Shown here: piece by piece, positions 50,962 to 58,077 of the stretch
Layout: each line of letters starts with the position of its first letter
Numbering within the stretch: the first letter of the stretch is position 1
Assembly: GCF_017377775.1 (NCBI RefSeq)
Contig: NZ_JAFVLN010000024.1
Coordinates: 45,426 to 109,425 of the forward strand
DNA: 64,000 bases
Direction of reading: 5' to 3'
Origin: Streptomyces sp. VRA16 Mangrove soil
GTDB taxonomy: Bacteria > Actinomycetota > Actinomycetes > Streptomycetales > Streptomycetaceae
Translations under genes and position numbers: made by a program
Notes under the pieces: generated by a model
What the model saw: the letters and a program-made list of their open reading frames with translations, nothing else
Told to the model about the DNA's origin: nothing
The model's database searches: none

Positions 50962-51159
50962 TCACTCCTGCCAGGGCCACAGGTCCCGGGAGACCGCGTC
51001 GTTCCACTCGGTGTCGAACTGGCCCGGAAGCGTCTTCCCCAGTGCGCGCCACTCGGCGGCGAGGGAGGAGTAAATGGGCGACGGGTTGGGGGTGTCGGGG
51101 GGTGTCCGGCTCCCCGGGATCAACGACTTACGGCCCTCGGGTTCGAAATGAGAACTCAT
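50962..51159 (-). CDS. small conserved protein with PIYxxL-W-G motif
   Basis: A 65-residue protein. Its core NPSPIYSSLAAEWRALGKTLPGQFDTEWNDAVS resembles the core of the 24710-24898 protein, giving a small family present twice in this locus. It has no signal peptide. AGAGGCG precedes the ATG. It converges on the rodlin terminator and diverges from the LCP gene. Function unknown. Confidence 0.6.
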   Translation of the reverse strand: MSSHFEPEGRKSLIPGSRTPPDTPNPSPIYSSLAAEWRALGKTLPGQFDTEWNDAVSRDLWPWQE

Positions 51160-51336
51160 GGCATCGCCTCTTGATGTCTAGCGGTCGCTTGCAACTCTGC
51201 ATACCGATGAGCAGGGGCAATTGAACCTCTGATGGGGCGAAAGGGTTATCCCTTGTTTTCCCGTTGCGAGCCGCCTGGCCATAAATCCTGATCGGTCTAC
51301 TCTCGTGCTGCACCTACCTCTCTGCAGTGGAGTGAC

Positions 51337-52416
51337 GTGATGAGGAAGAGCTTCCTTCGTGCCCGCCGTGGAGGGGTTGCGTTCGGCGTACTGGCTTTTG
51401 GGCTCGCGGCCTTCTCCAGCATTGCCATCGGGCAGGCGGCGGCCACGCTCCCGCACCGCGTCGATGCTTTCCACGGGCTGAAGAACCGCCCGGAGGGCGG
51501 CGCCGGGACCAATATCCTGCTGCTCGGCACCGACAGCCGTGCCACCATCTCCCGCGCGGAGAAGGAGAAATTCCACGCGGGCGGAGTCGCCTGCAACTGC
51601 AGTGATTCGATGATGGTGATTCATCTTTCGCAGAAGCATGACCGGGTCAGTGTGGTGAGCCTGCCGCGGGATTCCTACGCGGAAATCCCGGAGTACGCGC
51701 CCGACGGCTCGGTGGCCGGCAGGCATCCGGCGAAGATCAATGCCGCGTACGCCGAGGGCGGACCGGTGCTCGCGGTGCAGACGGTCGAGGAGATGACCGG
51801 GCTGCGCATCGACCATTTCCTGCAGGTGGATTTCCGCCGGTTCATCGACAGCGTGAACGCCGTCGACGGGGTGACGGTGTGCACGGCCCGCAAGTTGTCG
51901 GACTCGGCGACGAAGCTCGATCTCAAGCCGGGGCGGCACCGCCTCTCCGGAGGGCCCGCGCTGCAGTACGTGCGTTCACGGCACGTGGACACCAGCGCGG
52001 ATCTGGGGCGGATTCAGCGGCAGCAGCGTTTTCTCGTCAACGCGCTGCGGGGCTCCGGCGTGCGCAAGGCCATGGCCGACCCGGTCCGGGCGGCGAAGCT
52101 GGCGCGGACCGTGCTCGGTTCCGCCTCGGTCGACCAAGGGTTCACGGCGGGCGATCTCGTCTCCCTGACCAAGGATCTGTCGCGCATCCCGCTGTCGAAG
52201 ACGGAGTTCGGGACGGTGCCCATCGGCGGCTTCAACCCGCTGATCGAGAACGTCGGCTCCACGCTGCGCTGGGACCAGGGCAAGGCCGAGCAGGTCTTCT
52301 CGGCGCTGAAGGCGGACCGTGCCCTGACGAAGGCGAATTCCCGGACCGAGCCGCTGGATCCGCCGCGGCTCGCCGTCCAGACGTTCGTGCGCGGCGACCG
52401 GCTGGTTTGTGGTTGA
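51337..52416 (+). CDS. LytR-CpsA-Psr (LCP) family glycopolymer transferase
   Basis: A 359-residue membrane-anchored protein. A signal anchor (GVAFGVLAFGLAAFSSIAIGQ) precedes the LCP domain: NILLLGTDSRATISRAE, SDSMMVIHLSQKHDRVSVVSLPRDSYAEIP, KINAAYAEGGPVLAVQTVEEMTGLRIDHFLQVDFRRFIDSVNAVDGV, and YVRSRHVDTSADLGRIQRQQRFL. The conserved Arg and Asp residues for polyprenyl pyrophosphate and metal are present. LCP enzymes attach glycopolymers from a lipid carrier to peptidoglycan. It sits between two rodlins, so it may fix the nearby exopolysaccharide to the wall. GTG 51337 has GGAG upstream. Confidence 0.92.
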   Translation: MMRKSFLRARRGGVAFGVLAFGLAAFSSIAIGQAAATLPHRVDAFHGLKNRPEGGAGTNILLLGTDSRATISRAEKEKFHAGGVACNCSDSMMVIHLSQKHDRVSVVSLPRDSYAEIPEYAPDGSVAGRHPAKINAAYAEGGPVLAVQTVEEMTGLRIDHFLQVDFRRFIDSVNAVDGVTVCTARKLSDSATKLDLKPGRHRLSGGPALQYVRSRHVDTSADLGRIQRQQRFLVNALRGSGVRKAMADPVRAAKLARTVLGSASVDQGFTAGDLVSLTKDLSRIPLSKTEFGTVPIGGFNPLIENVGSTLRWDQGKAEQVFSALKADRALTKANSRTEPLDPPRLAVQTFVRGDRLVCG

Positions 52417-52449
52417 CCTGAACGGCAGTGGTCCAAACGGGTCTTGCTC

Positions 52450-52477
52450 CGCAACCGTCCGAAAGCTGTGCAGTTGA
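52450..52477 (+). promoter_or_regulatory. BldN-like promoter of third rodlin
   Basis: CGCAAC, 16 bases, AGTTGA: ten of twelve match to CGTAAC-N16-CGTTGA, 46 bases before the ATG. Confidence 0.55.
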
Positions 52478-52523
52478 TCAAGCGCAACTCGTATTCAGAG
52501 TTCATTCAGTGAAGGGAAACACC

Positions 52524-52931
52524 ATGAAGAAGCTGTGGGCAACCGCAACGATCGCCGCTTCCGTCGCCGGTCTGTCGGCGGTCGCCGCTCCGCAGGCCCT
52601 GGCCATCGGTGACGACGGCGGCACGACGTCCAACAGTGGCAACGGTGCGGAGCAGGCGTACGGCAACTCCGCCACCCACGGCGACATGAGCCCGCAGCTC
52701 GGTCTCGTGCAGGGCTCGCTGAACAAGCCGTGTGTCGGCCTGCCCGCGAAGGTCAACGCCGGTTCCCTCGTGGGTGTCGTGCCGATCGCCGCCCAGGACA
52801 TCCCGATCCTGTCGGCGCCGCAGAACCAGCAGTGCACCGAGAACTCCACCCAGGCCAAGGGCGACGAGCCGCTGTCGCACATCCTGGACGACATCCCGGT
52901 TCTGTCCGGCAACGGCGCCGACAACCACTGA
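52524..52931 (+). CDS. rodlin (third copy)
   Basis: A 135-residue secreted rodlin. The signal peptide (LWATATIAASVAGLSAVAAPQALA) differs most from the other copies. The mature core is nearly the same (SGNGAEQAYGNSATHGDMSPQLGLVQGSLNKPCVGLPAKVNAGSLVGVVPIAAQDIPILSAPQNQQCTENSTQ). S. coelicolor has two rodlins, so a third copy is a local expansion. The leader beginning GAAGGGAAACACC matches other rodlin leaders. A terminator follows. Confidence 0.95.
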   Translation: MKKLWATATIAASVAGLSAVAAPQALAIGDDGGTTSNSGNGAEQAYGNSATHGDMSPQLGLVQGSLNKPCVGLPAKVNAGSLVGVVPIAAQDIPILSAPQNQQCTENSTQAKGDEPLSHILDDIPVLSGNGADNH

Positions 52932-52936
52932 AACAC

Positions 52937-52971
52937 CGGAGGGGCAGTCGCTGAGTGCGACTGCCCCTCCG
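52937..52971 (+). terminator. terminator of third rodlin
   Basis: A 14-bp perfect inverted repeat (52937-52950 / 52958-52971) with a 7-base loop. It also faces the converging secreted-protein gene. Confidence 0.8.
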
Positions 52972-53003
52972 TCGTGTCCGGGGTCCGGGGGCCGGCGTGG
53001 ACG

Positions 53004-53285
53004 CTACTGGACCGAGGGAATCGCGTTGGTGACGGGCGCCACCAGGTCCGTCGCCTGGTGCAGTTCGTTCAGCCGGTTGAGCCCGGAGAGCTGCTGGGCG
53101 GTGCTGGGCAGCTGCCCCTGGTACTCGTCCGGGACGGCCATGCCGGAGACCGAGTCGAGCGCCGTGGTCGGCGAGATCGGCTCGCCCCCCAGCGGAAGGG
53201 GGGCCGCACCCGCGGTCGGCACGGCGATGGCGGTGGCTCCGGCGGCGAGCAGGACCGCGGTGAGGACGCGTCGAGTTGAGTTCAT
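53004..53285 (-). CDS. small secreted protein at the edge of the surface locus
   Basis: A 93-residue protein with a signal peptide (RVLTAVLLAAGATAIAVPTAGA). The mature part of about 65 residues (PLPLGGEPISPTTALDSVSGMAVPDEYQGQLPSTAQQLSGLNRLNELHQATDLVAPVTNAIPSVQ) has no cysteine and is predicted helical. It resembles the other small secreted proteins near chaplins in layout only. The ribosome site is weak. It marks the right end of the chaplin/rodlin locus before the arsenic genes. Confidence 0.7.
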   Translation of the reverse strand: MNSTRRVLTAVLLAAGATAIAVPTAGAAPLPLGGEPISPTTALDSVSGMAVPDEYQGQLPSTAQQLSGLNRLNELHQATDLVAPVTNAIPSVQ

Positions 53286-53347
53286 GCCCGTACAACGCCC
53301 GCGCACGGACCACGGATACGGGATCCCCGCGCCACCACTCGTCGGGC

Positions 53348-54757
53348 CTAGGGGCGGCCCCCGGCGGGTCCGGAGACGGTGAGCGTGGTGGTGCAGCAGC
53401 CGCCCTGCGCCGAGGTGCCGGGTTCGGGGGTGGCAGGGGTGGCAGGGGTGGCAGGGGTGTCGAAGAGGCCCGCGCCGCCGCAGACGCCTGTTTCGGGGAG
53501 GGTGAGTTCGACACGGTCGGCCGCGGCGAGGTCGCCGGCGAGGGCGGCGGTCACCGAGCGGGCCTGCTCGTAGCCGGTCAGGGCGAGGAAGGTGGGGGCG
53601 CGGCCGTAGGACTTCATGCCGAGCAGGTAGATGCCCGGTTCGGGGTGGGACAGCTCGTGGTGGCCGTGCGGGTAGACGGTGCCGCACGAGTGCTGGTTGG
53701 GGTCGATCAGCGGGGCCAGGGCGACGGGCGCTTCGAGCCGCTCGTCGAGGCGCAGGCGGACCTCGGAGAGGAACGACAGGTCGGGGCGGAAGCCGGTCAG
53801 GACGATGACCTCGTCGACCGGGTCGAGGCGGCGGCCGTCCTCGGCGACGAGGACGAGGCGGCCGTCCGCGGCCCGTTCGACGGCCTCGGTGCGGAAGCCG
53901 GTGACCGCGTCCGCGTGGCCGTCGTCCACGGCGGCCTTCGCGGCGAGGCCGAGCGCGCCGCGGGCGGGCAGTTGGTCGGCCGCGCCACCGCCGAAGGTGG
54001 AACCGGAGATGCCGCGCCGCGAGATCCACAGGGTGTGGGTGCCCGCGCCCTCCTCGGTCCCGGCCAGGGCCGCGAGCTGGGCGAGGGCGGTGAAGGCGGA
54101 GGCGCCGGAGCCGATGACGGCGGTGCGGCGGCCCGCGTACCGGGCCCGCACGGACGGTTCACCGAGGTCCGGGACCCGGTAGGAGATCCGGTCGGCGGCG
54201 GCCCGCTCGCCCAGGGCCGGGAGGCCGTCGGCGCCCGCCGGGGACGGGGTGGACCAGGTGCCGGAGGCGTCGATCACGGCGCGGGCCAGGAGGCGCTCCT
54301 CGCGGCCGTCGGCGTGGGTGACGTGCACGGTGAAGGGCCGGCTCTCGCGGTCCGCGTCGACGATGCGGTCGCGGCCCGCGCGGGAGACGCCGGTGACGCG
54401 GGCACCGGTGCGGACCCGGTCGCCCAGGGCGTCGGCCAGCGGCTGGAGGTAGTGCTCGGCCCAGTCCCCGCCGGAGGGGTACGCCGTCGGGTCGGGGCGG
54501 GTCCAGCCGGTCGGGGCGAGGAGCTTCTCGGCGGCCGGGTCGACGAGCTCGGCCCAGGTGGAGAAGAGCCGCACGTGCGCCCACTCGCGCACGGCCGCGC
54601 CGGCCCGCGGCCCGGCCTCCAGGACCAGCGGTTCGATGCCCCGCTCGACCAGATGGGCGGCGGCGGCCAGGCCGATGGGTCCGGCGCCGATCACGGCGAC
54701 GGGCAGTGGGTCGGTGGCGGCGGTGCTGGTGGCCCTGGAGGTCACGTCGGTGGTCAC
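53348..54757 (-). CDS. arsO: ArsO-like flavin monooxygenase
   Basis: A 469-residue flavoprotein. The FAD motif VAVIGAGPIGLAAAAHLVERG is near residue 20 and a second dinucleotide motif TAVIGSGASAFTALAQLAAL near residue 215. An FMO-like region reads ADRISYRVPDL, and LTGFRPDLSFL lies near residue 325. Flavin monooxygenases of this type (ArsO) accompany acr3 and arsC in Streptomyces and relatives. Their exact reaction with arsenic is not settled. An unusual tail carries ATPATPATPEPG and a GGCC cysteine pair. GTG 54757 is preferred because GGGG lies seven bases upstream. It is divergent from arsR. Confidence 0.82.
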   Translation of the reverse strand: MTTDVTSRATSTAATDPLPVAVIGAGPIGLAAAAHLVERGIEPLVLEAGPRAGAAVREWAHVRLFSTWAELVDPAAEKLLAPTGWTRPDPTAYPSGGDWAEHYLQPLADALGDRVRTGARVTGVSRAGRDRIVDADRESRPFTVHVTHADGREERLLARAVIDASGTWSTPSPAGADGLPALGERAAADRISYRVPDLGEPSVRARYAGRRTAVIGSGASAFTALAQLAALAGTEEGAGTHTLWISRRGISGSTFGGGAADQLPARGALGLAAKAAVDDGHADAVTGFRTEAVERAADGRLVLVAEDGRRLDPVDEVIVLTGFRPDLSFLSEVRLRLDERLEAPVALAPLIDPNQHSCGTVYPHGHHELSHPEPGIYLLGMKSYGRAPTFLALTGYEQARSVTAALAGDLAAADRVELTLPETGVCGGAGLFDTPATPATPATPEPGTSAQGGCCTTTLTVSGPAGGRP

Positions 54758-54773
54758 GTCGGTCCCCTTTGTT

Positions 54774-54787
54774 TCGACATCTGTCGA
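54774..54787. promoter_or_regulatory. minor TCGACA/TGTCGA dyad upstream of arsO
   Basis: A 6-bp inverted repeat with a 2-base spacer, 17 bases before the arsO GTG. Its half site TGTCGA is shared with the larger palindromes, so it may be an extra ArsR half-operator. Confidence 0.4.
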
Positions 54788-54814
54788 TGGCTTGCTCCGC
54801 CAGCCTGGCATCTG

Positions 54815-54848
54815 ATTCGACAAACGTCAACATAGACGTTTGTCGAAT
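54815..54848. promoter_or_regulatory. ArsR operator palindrome 1
   Basis: A 14-bp perfect inverted repeat (54815-54828 / 54835-54848) around a 6-base AACATA spacer, in the arsO-arsR divergent promoter region. Symmetry and location fit a dimeric ArsR binding site. Confidence 0.8.
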
Positions 54849-54880
54849 TCAGAGGTGCCTACGGCCCTCTACCTGTCTGT

Positions 54881-54912
54881 TTCGATGTGTGTCAACATAG
54901 ACGTATGTCGAA
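54881..54912. promoter_or_regulatory. ArsR operator palindrome 2, overlapping arsR start
   Basis: A degenerate copy of palindrome 1 with the same AACATA spacer (54894-54899) and right arm GACGTATGTCGAA (54900-54912). The arsR ATG (54905) lies inside the right arm, so repressor binding would directly block arsR. No ribosome site is visible, which suggests a leaderless message. Confidence 0.7.
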
Positions 54913-55249
54913 TACGAAGGTGGCACCCTGCTGCCCGCCGCTGACGGAGCGGCCGTTCACCGCGGACGAGGCGGAGACGGCGGCCCGGATGTTCAAGGCG
55001 CTCGGCGACCCGGTGCGCCTGCGCCTGTTCTCGCTCGTCGCCTCCCACGAGGGCGGCGAGGCCTGTGTCTGCGACATCTCCGACGTGGGGGTCTCCCAGC
55101 CGACCGTCTCCCACCACCTGAAGAAGCTCAAGGATGCCGGGCTGCTCACCTCCGAGCGGCGCGGCACCTGGGTCTACTACCGGGTGGAGCCGTCCGCGCT
55201 CGCGGGCATGGGCCAGTTGCTGGCCCTGCGCCAGGCCAGTGCCACGTAG
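54905..55249 (+). CDS. arsR: ArsR-family arsenic-responsive repressor
   Basis: A 114-residue winged-helix repressor. The recognition helix region reads VSQPTVSHHLKKLKDAGLLTSERRGTWVYYRV. Cysteines at 9 and 10 (PCC) and 54 and 56 (ACVCDIS) fit the As(III) site layout of the Corynebacterium glutamicum-type ArsR (two N-terminal Cys plus one in the domain). Start ATG 54905 is inside operator 2. The last 73 bases of the gene overlap the 3' end of acr3 on the other strand. Confidence 0.9.
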   Translation: MSNTKVAPCCPPLTERPFTADEAETAARMFKALGDPVRLRLFSLVASHEGGEACVCDISDVGVSQPTVSHHLKKLKDAGLLTSERRGTWVYYRVEPSALAGMGQLLALRQASAT

Positions 55250-56307
55250 ACCAGTCCGATCAGGACCGGCACCTCGATGAGCGGGCCGACGACACCGGCC
55301 AGCGCCTGCCCGGAGGTGACGCCGAAGGTGGCGATGCAGACGGCGATGGCCAGCTCGAAGTTGTTGCCCGCGGCCGTGAAGGCGAGCGTCGCGGTGCGGT
55401 CGTAGGCCAGGCCGGTCGCCTTGCCGAGCAGGAAGCTCCCGAAGAACATCACCGCGAAGTAGGCGAGGAGCGGGAGGGCGATGCGTACGACGTCGACCGG
55501 CTGCGAGGTGATCGCGTCGCCCTGGAGGGCGAAGAGGACGACGATCGTGAAGAGCAGGCCGTACAGCGCCCAGGGCCCGATCTTCGGCAGGAAACCGGAC
55601 TCGTACGCCTCGCGGCCCATCCGGCGCTCGCCGACGCGGCGGGTGAGGTAGCCGCCGATCAGCGGGACGCCGAGGAAGACGATCACGTTGAGGGCGATGT
55701 GCCAGACCGGGACGTCCAGGCCCTGGCCGTCGCCGAGGCCCAGCCATTGCGGCAGCAGGTCGAGGTAGAACCAGCCGAGCAGGCTGAACGCCAGCACCTG
55801 GAACACCGAGTTGAGCGCCACCAGGACCGCCGCCGCCTCGCGGTCGCCGCACGCCAGGTCGTTCCAGATGATCACCATGGCGATGCAGCGGGCCAGGCCG
55901 ACGATGATGAGGCCCGTGCGGTACTCGGGCAGGTCGGGCAGGAAGATCCAGGCCAGGGCGAACATCACGGCCGGGCCGACGATCCAGTTGACGACCAGCG
56001 ACGAGACCATGAGCCTCTTGTCGCCGGTGACGGTGTCGAGCCGGTCGTAGCGGACCTTGGCCAGGACCGGGTACATCATCACGAGCAGACCGATCGCGAT
56101 CGGCAGCGAGATGCCGCCGACCTCGACCTTCGCGAGCGCGTCGTTCAGGCCGGGGATCAGCCGGCCGAGCCCGAGGCCGACCGCCATGGCCAGCAGGATC
56201 CAGACGGCGAGGTAGCGGTCGAGCGTGGACAGCTTGGCGACGACCGAGGCGTCGCCGGGTGCCTCCGCCTGCGCGGGGGTCCTGCTGCCGGGTCGCGTCG
56301 TGGCCAT
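55177..56307 (-). CDS. acr3: ACR3-family arsenite efflux permease
   Basis: A 376-residue transporter with about ten helices. The helix 4 region GLARCIAMVIIWNDLACGDREAAAVLVALNSVFQ carries the conserved Cys, and FTAAGNNFELAIAVCIATFGVTSGQALAGVVGPLIEVP is the second core signature. It exports arsenite and antimonite. It is encoded just after the second arsR on the same strand (one-base overlap, TGATG). Its stop lies 73 bases inside the convergent arsR gene. The N-terminal 30 residues are a hydrophilic extension. Confidence 0.94.
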   Translation of the reverse strand: MATTRPGSRTPAQAEAPGDASVVAKLSTLDRYLAVWILLAMAVGLGLGRLIPGLNDALAKVEVGGISLPIAIGLLVMMYPVLAKVRYDRLDTVTGDKRLMVSSLVVNWIVGPAVMFALAWIFLPDLPEYRTGLIIVGLARCIAMVIIWNDLACGDREAAAVLVALNSVFQVLAFSLLGWFYLDLLPQWLGLGDGQGLDVPVWHIALNVIVFLGVPLIGGYLTRRVGERRMGREAYESGFLPKIGPWALYGLLFTIVVLFALQGDAITSQPVDVVRIALPLLAYFAVMFFGSFLLGKATGLAYDRTATLAFTAAGNNFELAIAVCIATFGVTSGQALAGVVGPLIEVPVLIGLVYVALAWRRASNWPMPASADGSTR

Positions 56308-56618
56308 CAGCAGGCCCGCTTCCGGCCGGTCTCGGCGGTCGTGCGGGCGGTCGCCGCGAGCTCGGAGAACTGGCCGGCCAGGGTGGCGATGACGTCGGGG
56401 CGGAGCCGGTAGTAGGTGAACCGGCCGCACGGCTCGGTCTCCACGACCCCGGCCTCGCGCAGCACCTTGAGGTGGTTGGAGAGGTTGGTCTGCCTGGCCC
56501 CCGTCTCCTCGACGAGGTGCGTGGTGCAGAGGGTCTCGTGGGCGAGCAGGGTCACGATCTTGAGCCTGAGCGGGTCGGCGAGGACCCTGATCAGATCAGT
56601 GTCGACTGACGTCATCAT
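56307..56618 (-). CDS. second ArsR-family repressor, upstream of acr3
   Basis: A 103-residue winged-helix protein. Its core reads LADPLRLKIVTLLAHETLCTTHLVEETGARQTNLSNHLKVLREAGVVETEPCGRFTYYRLRP. Cys31 lies in the sensing helix; others are in EPCGR and at the C-terminus (RKRAC), so the metal site differs from the first ArsR. It is translationally coupled to acr3. Its start is 19 bases from the divergent arsC start, so both messages have almost no leader. It probably controls arsC and acr3. Confidence 0.88.
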   Translation of the reverse strand: MMTSVDTDLIRVLADPLRLKIVTLLAHETLCTTHLVEETGARQTNLSNHLKVLREAGVVETEPCGRFTYYRLRPDVIATLAGQFSELAATARTTAETGRKRAC

Positions 56619-56637
56619 GGACTGATACTTTCACATC

Positions 56638-57090
56638 ATGTCAGCGTCCCAGTCCGCATCCCCCGCATCCCCCTCGTCGGCGCCGCTCGCCTCCGTGCTC
56701 TTCGTCTGCGTCCACAACGCAGGCCGCTCGCAGATGGCCGCCGGATTCCTCACCCACCTCGCGGGCGACCGCGTCGAGGTCCGCTCGGCCGGCTCGCTCC
56801 CCGGCGAGCGGGTCAACCCGGCCGCCGTCGAGGCCATGAAGGAGGTCGGGGTCGACATCTCCGCCGCCACCCCCAAGGTGCTGACCACGGAGGCGGTCCA
56901 GGCGTCCGACTACGTCATCACGATGGGCTGCGGCGATGCCTGCCCGGTCTTCCCCGGCAAGCAGTACCTGGACTGGGTGCTCGACGACCCGGCGGGCCGG
57001 GGCGTCGAGGCCGTGCGCCCGATCCGCGACCGCATCAGGGCCCGCGTCGAGGCGCTGATCGCCGAGATCGACTCCGTCCGGCCGGCCTGA
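56638..57090 (+). CDS. arsC: arsenate reductase ArsC (low-molecular-weight phosphatase fold)
   Basis: A 150-residue enzyme. The catalytic P-loop CVHNAGR (Cys24 to Arg30) is in LFVCVHNAGRSQMAAGF. YVITMGCGDACPVFPGKQYLDWVLDDP has the other redox cysteines expected for thioredoxin- or mycothiol-linked reductases. It converts arsenate to arsenite for Acr3 export. ATG 56638 leaves only 19 bases to the divergent arsR start. A GTG at 56695 (V20) is an alternative that would shift the Cys to position 5. Confidence 0.92.
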   Translation: MSASQSASPASPSSAPLASVLFVCVHNAGRSQMAAGFLTHLAGDRVEVRSAGSLPGERVNPAAVEAMKEVGVDISAATPKVLTTEAVQASDYVITMGCGDACPVFPGKQYLDWVLDDPAGRGVEAVRPIRDRIRARVEALIAEIDSVRPA

Positions 57091-57106
57091 GCGCACCGGG
57101 ACCGGC

Positions 57107-57517
57107 TCAGGTCTTCGGGACATGGGCCAGGCGGGTGCGGATCGCGTCCGCGTTGAACGTCAGCGCCTCGGGGGACGCCGCGTCGACCGCGAGCGAGACG
57201 TCGCCCGGTGGCCAGTGGTCCGCGAGGTCGTGCAGCGGCATCCGCCGGTAGTGGGTGATGAAGGGCAGCAGCTCGTTCAGGCGCTCCTCGGACGTGAACA
57301 CCGGCACCATCTGCTGTCCGTCGGGCTCCTGGAGCACCGGCAGCACGACGTCGTCCGGGTGCCCGCGCTGGGCGTCCGTCGCCTCGTCGGCCACGGGCAG
57401 CAGGACGTAGCAGTCCGCCAGTTTCTTCAGTGCCGCCTCGTTCCCGGTGTCCTCGGCCAGGGCGCTGAGCGCCTGTTGGGCCGCGTTGCGGTTCGCGTTC
57501 GGCATTTTCCTCTTCAT
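57107..57517 (-). CDS. SseB-like N-terminal domain protein
   Basis: A 136-residue protein. NAAQQALSALAEDTGNEAALKKLADCYVLLPVADEAT is followed by VVLPVLQEPDGQQMVPVFTSEERLNELLPFITHYRRMPLHDLADHWPPGDVSLAVDAASPEALTFNADAIRTRLA. These blocks are typical of the SseB family N-terminal domain common in actinobacteria, often beside type VII or regulatory genes; role unknown. ATG 57517 is used; ATG 57505 (MPNANRN) is an alternative with AGAGG three bases before it. Confidence 0.72.
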   Translation of the reverse strand: MKRKMPNANRNAAQQALSALAEDTGNEAALKKLADCYVLLPVADEATDAQRGHPDDVVLPVLQEPDGQQMVPVFTSEERLNELLPFITHYRRMPLHDLADHWPPGDVSLAVDAASPEALTFNADAIRTRLAHVPKT

Positions 57518-57560
57518 GATGGATCCGTCCGTCGGGTCCCTGTGCCCGTCCCGTGTTCCC

Positions 57561-57992
57561 TCATCCGGCCGTGTCGCACTCGAACCACACGGTCTTTCCC
57601 GGGCCGGGCTGCGGGCGCGGGCCGACACCCCAGCGCGACGCGAGGGCGTCCAGGATCACCAGCCCCCTTCCGTCCTCCGCCGGTTCGGCCTGGCACGTGC
57701 GCCGCTTCGGCAGCTCCGGGTGGGCGTCCTCCACCTCCACCCTGACCCCCTTCCCGTCCTCCGTTCGGAAGATCCGTACGCCGCATCTGCGGTCCGGGAC
57801 GTGCCGTACGACGTTCGCCACCAGTTCCGTCAGCGCCAGGCCCGCGTCGTCCGTCAGGCCCGGCAGCCCCCACTCCGTCAGATGCAGGGCCAGGATCCGC
57901 CTCAGGTGCCGGGCGCTGTGCTCACTCACGGTGAGACTCAGGCCGTAGAACTCGCCAAGTCCCGGGCCCCTGTGGTCAGTTACGTGATTCAT
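57561..57992 (-). CDS. HATPase (RsbW-like) ATP-binding protein
   Basis: A 143-residue GHKL-type ATPase. The N-box LALTELVANVVRHVPDR, the G1 box VRVEVEDAHPELP and the G2-like DGRGLVILDALASRWGVGP are visible. Such proteins act as anti-sigma or partner-switching kinases in streptomycetes and are typically encoded beside XRE/DUF5753 and DUF397 genes, as here. ATG 57992. It is divergent from the XRE regulator at 58078 with about 85 bases between. Confidence 0.85.
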   Translation of the reverse strand: MNHVTDHRGPGLGEFYGLSLTVSEHSARHLRRILALHLTEWGLPGLTDDAGLALTELVANVVRHVPDRRCGVRIFRTEDGKGVRVEVEDAHPELPKRRTCQAEPAEDGRGLVILDALASRWGVGPRPQPGPGKTVWFECDTAG

Positions 57993-58077
57993 GTCACCAG
58001 CGTGAAGCCGTCCGGCTACGCTCGGCTACGGAGCGACCGGAACGCCGCCCGCTGTTGCACGCAAGGGGTGACCGCCC

